Of a stretch of DNA of 64,000 nucleotides, positions 28,089-36,705 are shown one piece after another. Every line of letters starts with the position of its first letter. Within the stretch, counting starts at the first letter, position 1. The stretch spans positions 19,931 to 83,930 of the forward strand of contig JAOQAK010000014.1 of assembly GCA_025963635.1 (NCBI GenBank), given 5' to 3'. This DNA comes from Ferruginibacter sp. (GTDB lineage: Bacteria > Bacteroidota > Bacteroidia > Chitinophagales > Chitinophagaceae). The notes under the pieces were generated by a model. The model did not search any database, had not been told where the DNA came from, and worked only from the letters and a program-made list of their open reading frames with translations. Position numbers and translations under genes: made by a program.

Positions 28089-29639
28089 ATGCTAAAGAAA
28101 ATAATATGTCTTATTTGCCTGTGTGTGAGTGTTACGGTCTATGGCCAGGGCAACAATGTAAAAAAAATTAATGATGCAGTCATGTTACGCATCTCCAAAG
28201 ATGTCTTAAAAGATAAGATTCGCGGGGGCTGGGCCGGCCAAACCATTGGTGTTACTTTCGGCGGCCCTTACGAGTTCAGGTTCAATGGAACATTCATACA
28301 GGATTACCAACCCCTTGTCTGGCAGGATGGGTCTCTAAAAAAGGCAATGACTGAAAACCCCGGGTTGTACGATGATATTTATATGGACCTCACTTTTGTA
28401 GATATTTTAGAAAGGGTAGGGTTCGATGCGCCGGTAGATTCTTTTGCCAACTCCTTTGCACACGCAGGGTACGACCTTTGGTTTGCTAACCAGGCGGCAC
28501 GTTACAATATCCTCAATGGTGTTAAGGCGCCTGCTTCCGGCCAGCCACAGCACAACCTTCATGCCGATGCAATTGATTACCAGATAGAAGCGGATTATTC
28601 AGGATTGATGAATCCGGGTATGCCTAATTCAGCTTCTGCGCTCAATGACAAAATAGGCCATATTATGAACTATGGAGACGGCTGGTATGGCGGCGTTTTT
28701 GTAGGCGCCATGTACAGCATTGCATTTACTTCCAGCGATGTGGCTTTTGTTGTTAGGGAAGCTTTAAAAACCATTCCTTCGCAAAGTGAATTTCATCAAT
28801 GCATCAGTGATGTTATCAAATGGCATAAGCAATACCCTGCGGATTGGAAAGCCACCTGGTTTGAGTTGCAAAAAAAATGGGCTGAGGATATGGTATGCCC
28901 TCAAGGCGTTTTTTCGCCCTTCAATATAGATGCTAAAATTAATGCAGCTTATGTAGTGATGGGCTTATTGTATGGCAATGGCGATTATACCAAAACGCTG
29001 GAGATAGCAACACGTGCCGGGCAGGATGCGGATTGCAATCCTTCTACGGCAGGAGGAGTGTTAGGCACTATCATTGGCTTTAACAAGATTCCTGCAAAAT
29101 GGAAAGCAGGGCTTGCAGGTATTGAAGACATGAATTTTAGCTATACTCATTTATCGCTCAACAGCGTAAATGCTATTAGCTACAAACATGCACTGGCAAT
29201 GATTACAAGAAATGGAGGTAGGATTGAAGATGATTTTGTACTCATTAAAAAGCAGGCACCATCAACAGTACGGTTTGAAAAAAGCTTTCCCGGCATTTAC
29301 CCCATTGCCAAACCTTCTGTTCGTAATAAAGATATAAACGGGTTAACCTTTGATTTTGAAGGCACTGGCTTTGCGTTGATGGGCCGTGCAGTTAAAAAAC
29401 AAAAAGATGCTGCGGAATACGAATTTGAGGCAGACCTTTTTATTGACGGCGTAAAAACAGAAACGGGAAAATTTCCTACTGGTTTTCGTACCCGCAGACA
29501 TGAGTTATTTTGGAAATTAGATCTTGCAAGCGGCAAGCACACTGTAAAGATCATAGTAAAAAACCCCGATGCCAATTACGATTTAAAGGGAGACGAATAT
29601 GTGGTATACGATAATAAGCCGCTAGCTGCTGCCAACTAA
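28089..29639 (+). CDS. Secreted ADP-ribosylglycohydrolase-family enzyme
   Basis: This 516-residue protein has a signal peptide (MLKKIICLICLCVSVTVYGQ), which places it in the periplasm or on the surface. The ADP-ribosylglycohydrolase (DraG/ARH) fold is shown by RGGWAGQTIGVTFGGP near residue 45, DDIYMDLTFVDIL near residue 97 (metal-binding Asp pair) and GQDADCNPSTAGGVLGTIIG near residue 312. The last 150 residues form a beta-rich extra domain (about 395-510) absent from classic DraG. The expected reaction is cleavage of N- or O-ribosyl bonds, which would release ribose or ADP-ribose for the transporter and ribokinase encoded next to it. The 3' end of a second copy lies at 31866-32075. Confidence 0.88.
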   Translation: MLKKIICLICLCVSVTVYGQGNNVKKINDAVMLRISKDVLKDKIRGGWAGQTIGVTFGGPYEFRFNGTFIQDYQPLVWQDGSLKKAMTENPGLYDDIYMDLTFVDILERVGFDAPVDSFANSFAHAGYDLWFANQAARYNILNGVKAPASGQPQHNLHADAIDYQIEADYSGLMNPGMPNSASALNDKIGHIMNYGDGWYGGVFVGAMYSIAFTSSDVAFVVREALKTIPSQSEFHQCISDVIKWHKQYPADWKATWFELQKKWAEDMVCPQGVFSPFNIDAKINAAYVVMGLLYGNGDYTKTLEIATRAGQDADCNPSTAGGVLGTIIGFNKIPAKWKAGLAGIEDMNFSYTHLSLNSVNAISYKHALAMITRNGGRIEDDFVLIKKQAPSTVRFEKSFPGIYPIAKPSVRNKDINGLTFDFEGTGFALMGRAVKKQKDAAEYEFEADLFIDGVKTETGKFPTGFRTRRHELFWKLDLASGKHTVKIIVKNPDANYDLKGDEYVVYDNKPLAAAN

Positions 29640-29662
29640 AAAATACATCTAAAGTTATAAAG

Positions 29663-31825
29663 ATGAAAAACCAATGCCTGTTTCTTTTATTCCTGCTGGT
29701 CACTATCAGTGGTATTTATGCGCAAATGGGGCCCCGGCAACCAAACCCTCAATTGGCATCTCAGCCAACCCAGGGCCAGTTACGTGAATTATTTGCCGGC
29801 CCTGCTACGCCTGGAGGTTATGCCGTTTGGCTGGATAGCATGCAGCAATGGCGGAATAAATTAAGGGACAGCCTGCAATTTGATGCCAGCCGGTACCTGC
29901 GCCCGGAGCTAAGCTGGACGACTACTACTTTTATGTATGCCCAGGTTATGGCACACGACCGTTATTTGTATGACCCTATAAAAAGGGTATATACGGTAGA
30001 CAGGTATTTGCAGGATGTAACAAAAAGGTATGGCGGACTGGATGGCGTGCTCATCTGGCCGACATACCCCAACATCGGTGTCGATAACCGTAACCAGCTG
30101 GATTATTGGGATGATATGCCCGGTGGAAAAAAAGGTATAGCAACGATGGTGAGCGCTTTTAAAAAAAGAGGCGTAAGGGTATTTTTTCCTATCATGATAT
30201 GGGATCATGGAACCCGTAAACTTGAATGGACGATGGCAGTATCATTGACATTGGCCATGAAGGAAATTGGTGCAGATGGATTGAATGGCGACACCATGTT
30301 CGGCGTTACCGAAGATTATAAGGCGGCTTATGATAGCCTTGGTTATACCATTGCATTGCAGCCGGAACTAAGCCTGAGGAACCTTAAGATGGCAGAATGG
30401 AACACAATGAGCTGGGGCTATTTTTGGGAATACGCGAAGATACCGGGAGTAAGCATTTATAAGTGGCTGGAGCCGCGGCACCAGGTACACATCACCAATC
30501 GATGGGTAACCAATAGGACCAACGACCTGCAATACGCTTTCTTCAATGGCATCGGTTATAATACCTGGGAAAATATCTGGGGTATCTGGAACCAGGTGCC
30601 GGAGCGTTATGCGGAAGCCATCAGGAGAATAAGGACAATCTACCAACAGTTTCCCACGATATGGAGCAATGCAGGTTGGTCGCCGCATGTGCCTGTTTTA
30701 CAGCCCGGCATCTTCGCGTCAAAGTTTCCAGGCATCGGGCAAACAGTTTACACGTTTGTAAACCGCGATAGCATTGATACCAAAGGAAACCAGGTCGAAT
30801 TGAATGACCAGGAAGGCGCCACATATTTTGATATCTGGAACGGCCTGCCATTGGTTCCGCTGCGTAAAGAGGGCAAAGTTTATTTATCTTTCCCGATAGA
30901 AAAAAATGGCTTTGGTGCCATAGTTGCCATAGCAGCTCCAGCTACCGATCCGTCTTTCAATAATTTTTTGATGAAGATGAAAACTTTGTCTGCCAAACCA
31001 TTACAAAGTTATTCAGCTAACTGGAAAGAGATTCCACAGCGGATAGTGGACATCAAACCAACAAAAAAAATAAAGATAGTTCCGCCGGATATGATATTGG
31101 TGCCTGCAACAAAAAGCTATAATTTTCAGTCTGTCGGAGTAATGATAGAAGGCAACGAACTACCCAAGGCAGTCGGCGTGCAGCATCCTTGGGAGGCTCA
31201 TCCATCCCGCTCTCAAACGCATGTAATGGCCATCGCTTCTTTTTACATCGATGCATATAATGTTACTAACAAACAATTCAAAAAATTTCTTGCTGCAACA
31301 AATTACCGTCCAAAAGATGACCATAATTTTTTAAAGGATTGGAGCGATGGGAATTATCCTTTAGCAATTGAAAATGCCCCGGTTACCTGGGTGTCGATAG
31401 AAGACGCGAGGGCTTATGCATCCTGGGCTGGCAAGCGGTTGCCGCACGAATGGGAGTGGCAGTATGCGGCACAGGGAACCGACGAAAGGCTGTATCCATG
31501 GGGGGCAAAAGATTCTACCCGCATGCCTTTGCCAGATACCAGCCTCGACATGCGAAAGCCTACTGCCGTAAACGCATATCTGCAGGGAGCAAGTTTATTG
31601 GGTATAAAAGACCTGGTAGGCAACGTATGGCAATGGACAGACGAATATACAGATGAGCACACCCGTTCAGCCATCTTGAAAGGAGGCAGTTATTTTCAGG
31701 CTAAAACTTCCCGCTGGTATTTTCCGCAGGCTTATGAACTAAATAAATACGGAAAATATCTGCTGATGTCGCCGGGCCTGGATAGAGCGGCTACAATTGG
31801 GTTTCGTTGTGTGTTGGATAAGTAA
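29663..31825 (+). CDS. Secreted barrel-type (putative glycoside hydrolase) protein fused to a SUMF1/FGE domain
   Basis: A 720-residue protein with signal peptide (MKNQCLFLLFLLVTISGIYAQ). Residues about 75-420 look like a TIM-barrel glycosidase region (GLDGVLIWPTYPNIGVD, RGVRVFFPIMIWDHG, EIGADGLNGDTM, ENIWGIWNQVPERYAEAIRRI); I cannot give a family number. Residues about 475-718 are a formylglycine-generating-enzyme/SUMF1 domain: FYIDAYNVTNKQFKKFL, PVTWVSIEDARAYASWAGKRLPHE, DLVGNVWQWTDEY and a final IGFRC. The position of the catalytic Cys pair of true FGEs reads KTSRWYFPQAYEL, without Cys, so sulfatase activation is unlikely; such domains often act in binding. It follows the ADP-ribosylglycohydrolase by 24 bases and probably acts on the same ligand. 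Confidence 0.8.
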   Translation: MKNQCLFLLFLLVTISGIYAQMGPRQPNPQLASQPTQGQLRELFAGPATPGGYAVWLDSMQQWRNKLRDSLQFDASRYLRPELSWTTTTFMYAQVMAHDRYLYDPIKRVYTVDRYLQDVTKRYGGLDGVLIWPTYPNIGVDNRNQLDYWDDMPGGKKGIATMVSAFKKRGVRVFFPIMIWDHGTRKLEWTMAVSLTLAMKEIGADGLNGDTMFGVTEDYKAAYDSLGYTIALQPELSLRNLKMAEWNTMSWGYFWEYAKIPGVSIYKWLEPRHQVHITNRWVTNRTNDLQYAFFNGIGYNTWENIWGIWNQVPERYAEAIRRIRTIYQQFPTIWSNAGWSPHVPVLQPGIFASKFPGIGQTVYTFVNRDSIDTKGNQVELNDQEGATYFDIWNGLPLVPLRKEGKVYLSFPIEKNGFGAIVAIAAPATDPSFNNFLMKMKTLSAKPLQSYSANWKEIPQRIVDIKPTKKIKIVPPDMILVPATKSYNFQSVGVMIEGNELPKAVGVQHPWEAHPSRSQTHVMAIASFYIDAYNVTNKQFKKFLAATNYRPKDDHNFLKDWSDGNYPLAIENAPVTWVSIEDARAYASWAGKRLPHEWEWQYAAQGTDERLYPWGAKDSTRMPLPDTSLDMRKPTAVNAYLQGASLLGIKDLVGNVWQWTDEYTDEHTRSAILKGGSYFQAKTSRWYFPQAYELNKYGKYLLMSPGLDRAATIGFRCVLDK

Positions 31826-31865
31826 GGTATGTGTTTTGCAGATTAGTTCTTGTTTGTAATGGGCT

Positions 31866-32075
31866 GTCTTTTTTATTGATGGCATAAAAGCAGCAACCGC
31901 AAAATTCCCTACCACTTTTCGTACTCGCGGGTATGAGTTATTTTGGAAACTAAATCTTGCAAGCGACAAGCACACCGACAAGATCATAGTAAAAAACCCT
32001 GATATTAATTATGATTTAAAGGGAGATGAATACGTAGTATATGGAAATAAACCAATTATTGCTGTTACCAACTGA
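31866..32075 (+). pseudogene. 3' remnant of a second ADP-ribosylglycohydrolase gene
   Basis: The frame VFFIDGIKAATAKFPTTF ... LFWKLNLAS ... IIVKNPDINYDLKGDEYVVYGNKP matches the last 68 residues of the intact enzyme encoded at 28089-29639 (the part starting near 29438), in DNA as well as in protein. It has no start codon and nothing upstream belongs to it; the preceding 40 bases follow the end of the SUMF1 gene. It shows that the unit ADP-ribosylglycohydrolase plus fusion gene was once duplicated or recombined here, then mostly deleted. Confidence 0.85.
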
Positions 32076-32288
32076 CATATGACTTTGTATACCTTCGTTC
32101 ACTTTTTTCGTGCTTGATGATGAAATAAATCACTTCCGCATATTCAGAGTCTAAGCCATTAGCAGTCACTAAGACCCTGCACCAAAGAAAAGTACCATTC
32201 ATAAATAAGGCATTATTTCACCACTCTTATTAAACTTCACATCATAATTGCCTTCTTCATATCCACGCATATAGTCAAACCAGTGCAT
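32065..32288 (-). other. Possible remnant frames on the minus strand
   Basis: Two short minus-strand frames joined at ATGA (32199-32202) read like real protein: MHWFDYMRGYEEGNYDVKF then, in the next frame, LVTANGLDSEYAEVIYFII. They may be a frameshifted remnant of one small gene. No family is recognised and the end overlaps the ADP-ribosylglycohydrolase remnant. The remaining bases up to 32340 show nothing. Confidence 0.25.
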
Positions 32289-32340
32289 ATTTTACATCTT
32301 GTATTAAAGCATACCTACTGTACGACCTATGTTTTAAAAT

Positions 32341-32769
32341 TTAGTTCAGCACAAGGGAATCACTTCCCTTCTTCGCAAAAGCTTCACACAGGTTAAAGCA
32401 AGCCTGTGTACGCAGTTGTGCCGTACCGCCGTATAGTAAAGATTTCAATTTGGCTTCATCATTTTTGTAACCACGCACGTTTTGGAAATACCCTGTGAGG
32501 GCATTATAGGCTCCAAACACGGTTCCTTTTGTGGTTTCCATGGATTGGGCTGAACTGCTCATTGCATACTCATAAACTTCTTCTGTCATATTTTTATAAC
32601 AGGTGGACAAATCATCTTCTTTTCCCGCCTGTACATTACGCAATACTTCTTTGTTGGGCACCATCGCTAATTGGATCAACTTTTTTATCTCCGGATCAGT
32701 AATACGAACTTTCGACCAGTGATTAAAGATATTTTCGAATTCAACAGAAAATTGATTGGAAATCCCCAT
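32341..32769 (-). CDS. C-terminal half of a split DUF932 protein
   Basis: 142 codons from an ATG that overlaps the stop of the upstream half as TAATG. The sequence (VEFENIFNHWSKVRITDPEIKK, VPNKEVLRN, TKGTVFGAYNALTGYFQNVRGYK) is the C-terminal part of DUF932, a plasmid/conjugative-element family of unknown role. One extra A after CTA at the junction would restore a single frame (ALKVMG). The present state is therefore either a frameshifted pseudogene or two coupled polypeptides. Confidence 0.75.
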   Translation of the reverse strand: MGISNQFSVEFENIFNHWSKVRITDPEIKKLIQLAMVPNKEVLRNVQAGKEDDLSTCYKNMTEEVYEYAMSSSAQSMETTKGTVFGAYNALTGYFQNVRGYKNDEAKLKSLLYGGTAQLRTQACFNLCEAFAKKGSDSLVLN

Positions 32770-33377
32770 TACCTTAGGGCCTGTTCCAGCCTGTCTTTCG
32801 CGTTGGCGGTATGCCGGATTTTAATAGAATTGCTATGGCGCTGCATAGCAGCAGAAAGTGTGTTGGCGCAAACAATACGGATGGGCGTAAATGCTGCAGT
32901 TATACTTCCATACCCGTCATGAGAAGTAGTTAAGAAAAGGTATTTCTCAACCAGGTCGTCTTTGCCCACTTTTATATAACCGGGAAGTTTGGCGGTTATA
33001 AAAATCTTTTCACCTTTCCCCAATGCTCCGGCTGTTTCATATTGGATACCATCTCCTCCAACAATGGCATCAAAAAAAGCAAACGCTTCTGTATTTTGCA
33101 CTACCTCGTAATCTGCCCCCAGCCGGTCACCAAGGATGGCGTTATTATCAGAGCGACAGGTGAAAAAAGAATTGTTTGAAATAAGCTCATCACCGTTATC
33201 AAGTCGGTGAATATTTGGCCTCTTAATTACTTCGAAATCCAACCCTGCAAATTTCAATGCTTCTTTACTGGTTGGGTAGTCGGCTATCACTTGCCCCAGC
33301 TTGTGCCAGGCTGTTTCTTTTACTGAAAAGAAACTGTGTTGCTGCTTGTCTTCGTTGAAATGAATGTTGTGTGACAT
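32769..33377 (-). CDS. N-terminal half of a split DUF932 protein
   Basis: 202 codons from ATG at 33377. HFNEDKQQHSFFSVKETAWHKLGQVI is the standard N-terminus of DUF932 proteins of Bacteroidota conjugative elements; ALGKGEKIFITAKLPGYIKVG and FTPIRIVCANTLSAAM follow. An intact family member is about 340 residues, equal to the sum of this frame and the next. The stop TAA at 32769-32771 results from loss of one base. The gene marks the left end of the recognisable conjugative-element remnant. Confidence 0.8.
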   Translation of the reverse strand: MSHNIHFNEDKQQHSFFSVKETAWHKLGQVIADYPTSKEALKFAGLDFEVIKRPNIHRLDNGDELISNNSFFTCRSDNNAILGDRLGADYEVVQNTEAFAFFDAIVGGDGIQYETAGALGKGEKIFITAKLPGYIKVGKDDLVEKYLFLTTSHDGYGSITAAFTPIRIVCANTLSAAMQRHSNSIKIRHTANAKDRLEQALR

Positions 33378-34042
33378 AATTTTAAAAGTTTAAATGTGAA
33401 ATGTAAATCGGGCATGCGCCTCGTTCGTTCCATCGTAGCAACCCGGCCTTGAAACAGGATTTTGAAAAAGCAAGGTTTTTATGAAAATATTTTGTTCACT
33501 GTGGAATAAAAGGCGAAGCGGTTTATGCCGCAAGAGCAACGAAAGCGAAGCGTATATTTTCATAAAACCAATGGCCAGCCGCAATGCAATGGAGGTGAAG
33601 ACCTTGCTTTTGCAAAAGCCTGTCAAGAAATTTGCGACAGATCGAATGAATGAGTTTTAATAGATGGCTTTGAGTAAACGGCCTCTAGAAGTCTTGACTT
33701 TTCAAAAGCAGTAATTGTGTTTGGCGAGGCATAGCCGGTCCCGATTCTTTCGGGACGCCAATCTCAATGAGCAATAGCTTTATCTGGCACAGTTCTCACG
33801 GCTTATTTGCCGCAGGCGCATAAAAAATAAGATGGGTGTACTGTGACAGTCTTGAAAATATAATCTTTCTCGGCAGTTTAGTGATGGTTTATTAGGATGA
33901 AAGCGACACACGAGTTAAATATTTAATATTTAGAAGTCAATTCTTTATGGCCGAAAATGCTTTAACAGTTATAACTGTCATTACTTTCAACACCTTACTC
34001 AACGCCTTTGTAATATCCGCGACATAATTTTTTTCACTTGTT
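33378..34042. other. Gene-free stretch with a MITE-like palindromic element
   Basis: No gene is recognised between DUF932 and the traM fragment. 33454-33623 is a palindromic element (listed separately). At 33737-33755 there is a small hairpin (gtcccga-ttctt-tcgggac). The rest, up to 34042, shows nothing definite. Confidence 0.5.
33454..33623 (+). repeat. Palindromic element, copy B, 170 bp with 23-bp terminal inverted repeats
   Basis: Arms 33454-33476 and 33601-33623 match in 21 of 23 positions (acaggNttttgNaaaagcaag core). Inside, tatgaaaatat (33480-33490) pairs exactly with atattttcata (33553-33563), and gcgaagcg motifs lie between. The order GCAAGGTTTTT ... gcgaagc ... AAAACC ... GGTGAAGACCTTGC repeats that of copy A (17061-17191, minus strand). 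There is no coding capacity. The architecture suits a MITE or a structured RNA gene. Confidence 0.65.
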
Positions 34043-34511
34043 TTGGGTTTGCAAGATCGGGTACTAATGTTGAAATCAACGCAGGTCCTGGTAGACGGAG
34101 CGGTTTTAAAAATGCGCTTACTGAACAATATTTATATCAATGGTCAATTAATTCCAAAGGGTAATTTTCTTTTTGGCACCGTTTCACTTAATAATGAACG
34201 GCTGGAAGTTGTCATCAGTTCTATCAGGGATGCACAATCTCTATTTCCCGTAAAGTTGGAAGTATATGACATGGATGGACTCAAAGGAATCTATATACCG
34301 GGTGCAATAACGCGTGATGCCAAACAGTCTACTGACAATGCATTGCAATCAGTAGCACTTAATAGTCTTGACCCTTCCATAGGTGCACAGGCCGCAACGG
34401 CCGGGATCGAAGCTGCTAAAACATTGTTAAGTAAAAAAGTTAAGCTTATCCGGGTGCAGGTTAAGGGGGGGGTATAAGGTACTGCTTAAAAACAATAACC
34501 AGCAAGAATAA
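34043..34511 (+). pseudogene. traM: C-terminal fragment of conjugative transposon protein TraM
   Basis: The frame VLVDGAVLKMRLLNNIYINGQLIPKGNF ... LEVYDMDGLKGIYIPGAI ... SLDPSIGAQAATAGIEAAKTLL is the C-terminal domain of TraM of Bacteroidota conjugative transposons, a component of the mating-pair type IV secretion apparatus. The N-terminal part, including its membrane segment, is missing. At the 3' end a run of eight G (34465-34472) shifts the frame: the annotated frame stops at 34477, while the shifted one gives GYKVLLKNNNQQE and TAA at 34509-34511, the expected TraM tail. Truncation and frameshift make it non-functional. Confidence 0.8.
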
Positions 34512-34537
34512 TATCGCTCATCTTTTTAAAATATAAA

Positions 34538-34546
34538 ACATGAAAC
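34538..34546. repeat. Left target-site duplication of the IS4-type element
   Basis: acatgaaac; repeated exactly at 35868-35876 on the other side of the element. The duplicated bases include the traN start codon. Confidence 0.8.
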
Positions 34547-35867
34547 CACTAGCGTCCTAACGTAATCATAGTAAAATCAATTGATTACCTTTTAGTTCTT
34601 TGAAATCTTGAAGATAATTTTCCTGAAACAGTTGCTGTATCTGGATTTTGGTCAGTAGCGTTATGCTTAAAACCTGTAGAATTTCATAATTTGTATGTTT
34701 GATCTTTAATTTTTCTTTCATGATTGCGACTGTAACATATGCAATTATGGCAGTGTAAATTTGAACTCTAACGGCATTGTCGGAGTACCCCAAAAAGATT
34801 TTACTTTTAAGTGTTGTTTGATCCATTTAAAAAATAATTCCACCCCCCATCGATACTTATATAGCCTGGCTATATCTGGCGCCGACAATAAGAAATTGTT
34901 AGTGACGAATTCAAATGTATTACAGATTACATCGTCATGATATTTTATCCTTCGAAGCTTGTCAGGATAATTTTTACCAGCATAATGATTATTAAGCTTA
35001 ATTGTTTGGTCGCATAATACACCCGTTGATTTGTCAACCTTGGCTGAATATAATCTTCGGTAATTGGTATTATCTTTTAGCCGGGTGACAAAAAAGGCAC
35101 TGCTTTTATGAATAAGATATAGCCTCTTAAAATCTACGTATCCTTTGTCCAGAACATAATAGCCACCTTGTTCATATTCGATGATATCCAAAAAGTTGAC
35201 ATCATGAACGGATCCATCGGATATATAAATGAATGTTGGGATATCTGTTTTTACATCATATTGAGTATGCAACTTTACGGCTCCTTTGTTCTTACGGAAC
35301 TTGGCCCACCAAAAAACACTTAAGCAGAGATCAATCGTAGTCGAATCAATTGCATATACATTGCCTTCTATCTTTAGCTCAAAGTCATTATTGGATGTGC
35401 AGACCTTTCTGGCATGTGCGATAAGTATGTATGCATATTCTGCAAAGATTCGCCAGTCCCTGTTTTCATTGGCATATGCCAAATTTGATTTTGAAATCCC
35501 CGTTCCCATGCCCAGATGATACCATTTGTCACGTTGAGTATTCAGGCACATTACAAGATCACTTAGGCTATCCCGATTTGCTAATTGACCAAAAAGCATA
35601 CACATAAGCTGATGCCAACAAGTGAAATGAAGGACTTTGTAATTCCCATTAAACTTCTTTACGCATCCGATGAAATCGTTTACAGGAAGAAAGGCAATGA
35701 CTTGAGCAAACAAAAATTTTCCGTTATTCATGCCGCAAAGTATGACCGATTGGCAGGCTCGGAAAATGCGATTTTTGGCTCAAATCGTTTGAAACCTAAA
35801 ATCTCTTAAAACCTTTATCTATCAAGACTTTCAAAGAACTAATTTATAAAACGTTAGGACGGTAGTG
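34547..35867 (-). mobile_element. IS4-family insertion sequence, 1321 bp
   Basis: The ends are defined from sequence: left cactagcgtcctaacgt (34547-34563) and the inverted right end cactaccgtcctaacgt (35867 downwards), 16 of 17 identical. A 9-bp direct repeat, acatgaaac, flanks it. It carries one transposase gene on the minus strand, broken by a one-base deletion. It is inserted between traM and traN, so that the traN ATG lies in the target duplication and is restored on the right. Confidence 0.85.
34566..35731 (-). pseudogene. IS4-family transposase with one frameshift
   Basis: The frame starts at 35731 (MNNGKFLFAQVIAFLPVNDF, the DUF4372-type N-terminus, then FTCWHQLMCMLFGQL). The DDE residues of an IS4 transposase are visible at about D129 (YAIDSTTIDL), D195 (YVLDKGYVDF) and E298 in YRWGVELFFKWIKQHLKVKSF. 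Directly after KSF, near 34793, the frame is lost. The next frame continues with LGYSDNAVRVQIYTAIIAY to the proper C-terminus at 34566. Adding one T to the TCTTTTT run restores it. DNA-strand-transfer activity needs the C-terminus, so this copy is probably inactive. Confidence 0.85.
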
Positions 35868-35876
35868 ACATGAAAC
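35868..35876. repeat. Right target-site duplication of the IS4-type element
   Basis: acatgaaac, an exact copy of 34538-34546; its atg is the traN start. Confidence 0.8.
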
Positions 35877-36630
35877 AATTACTTATTTGGGCAAGTATTT
35901 GCCTTGCATTTAATCAGGCCACTGCACAGAGCATTGGTATCACAATGGACAAGACAACGAGTCTAGTTTTCCCTTTTGCCATTAACCATGTCGACCGGGG
36001 AACGAAGATGTGTTAGTTCAACCTGTAAAAGAAGCAGATCATATTTTGATGTTGAAAGCCGCAATCAAAAATTTTGAACCAACTAACTTAACTGGAGTTA
36101 CTACTGATGGCAGCATTTATTCATTTCCCGTGAAATATGAAGCTACTCCCGGGTTAATGGTGTATCAGGTACCTGAAATGAAAAATGCATCATTGGAAAC
36201 TTATGCAAACGGAATATTAGATAACCCGCGGATTATGTGGGGTATGCAAGACCGTAGCTGGAATGTTTCAAGTTGTGTTGCCGGCATTTACATAAAGGAC
36301 AGGGTTATTTATTACCAACTTAGGTTAACTAATAAAAGTGCTATAGACTATGATATTGATTTTCTTCGGTTCTATATACGAGATAAAAAGAAAGGCAAGC
36401 GAACGGCTATCCAGGAAAATGAAATAATACCACTTTTCATAGGGGGCAACATTACTCAGGTAAAAGCATCAAACAAAAATATGATTGTAGTTGCTTTAGA
36501 GAAGTTTACCATACCAGATGCGAAATATCTTGCCGTTGAAATAAATGAAAAGAATGGTGGCAGGCATTTATTTATGAAAGTAAACAATGGCAAAATCATC
36601 CGGGCTATTGTGTTGCCTGATTTGAAATAG
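35870..36630 (+). pseudogene. traN: Conjugative transposon protein TraN with one frameshift
   Basis: From ATG 35870 the frame reads MKQLLIWASICLALNQATAQ (signal peptide), then SLVFPFAINHVDRGT and a stop at 36014. One base deleted near 36000-36005 would connect it to the next frame, EDVLVQPVKEADHILMLKAA ... ENEIIPLFIGG ... KYLAVEINEKNGGRHLFMKVNNGKIIRAIVLPDLK, which runs to 36630. Together they make a complete-length TraN, the Bacteroidota mating-apparatus protein related to VirB9-like outer-membrane core components. The IS4-type element lies immediately upstream and separates it from traM, its usual neighbour. Confidence 0.85.
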
Positions 36631-36705
36631 CCAGCATGGTGGCTGATGAGAAATCCTTTTAAATAAAGAGTACTAAAAGATATAATCACTTTAAAAAATA
36701 ATGTT

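Noticed and set aside
34780..34800. Programmed frameshift of the transposase
   Set aside because: IS4-family DUF4372 transposases are normally a single frame, and neighbouring genes carry similar one-base breaks, so a mutation or error is more likely than programmed shifting.
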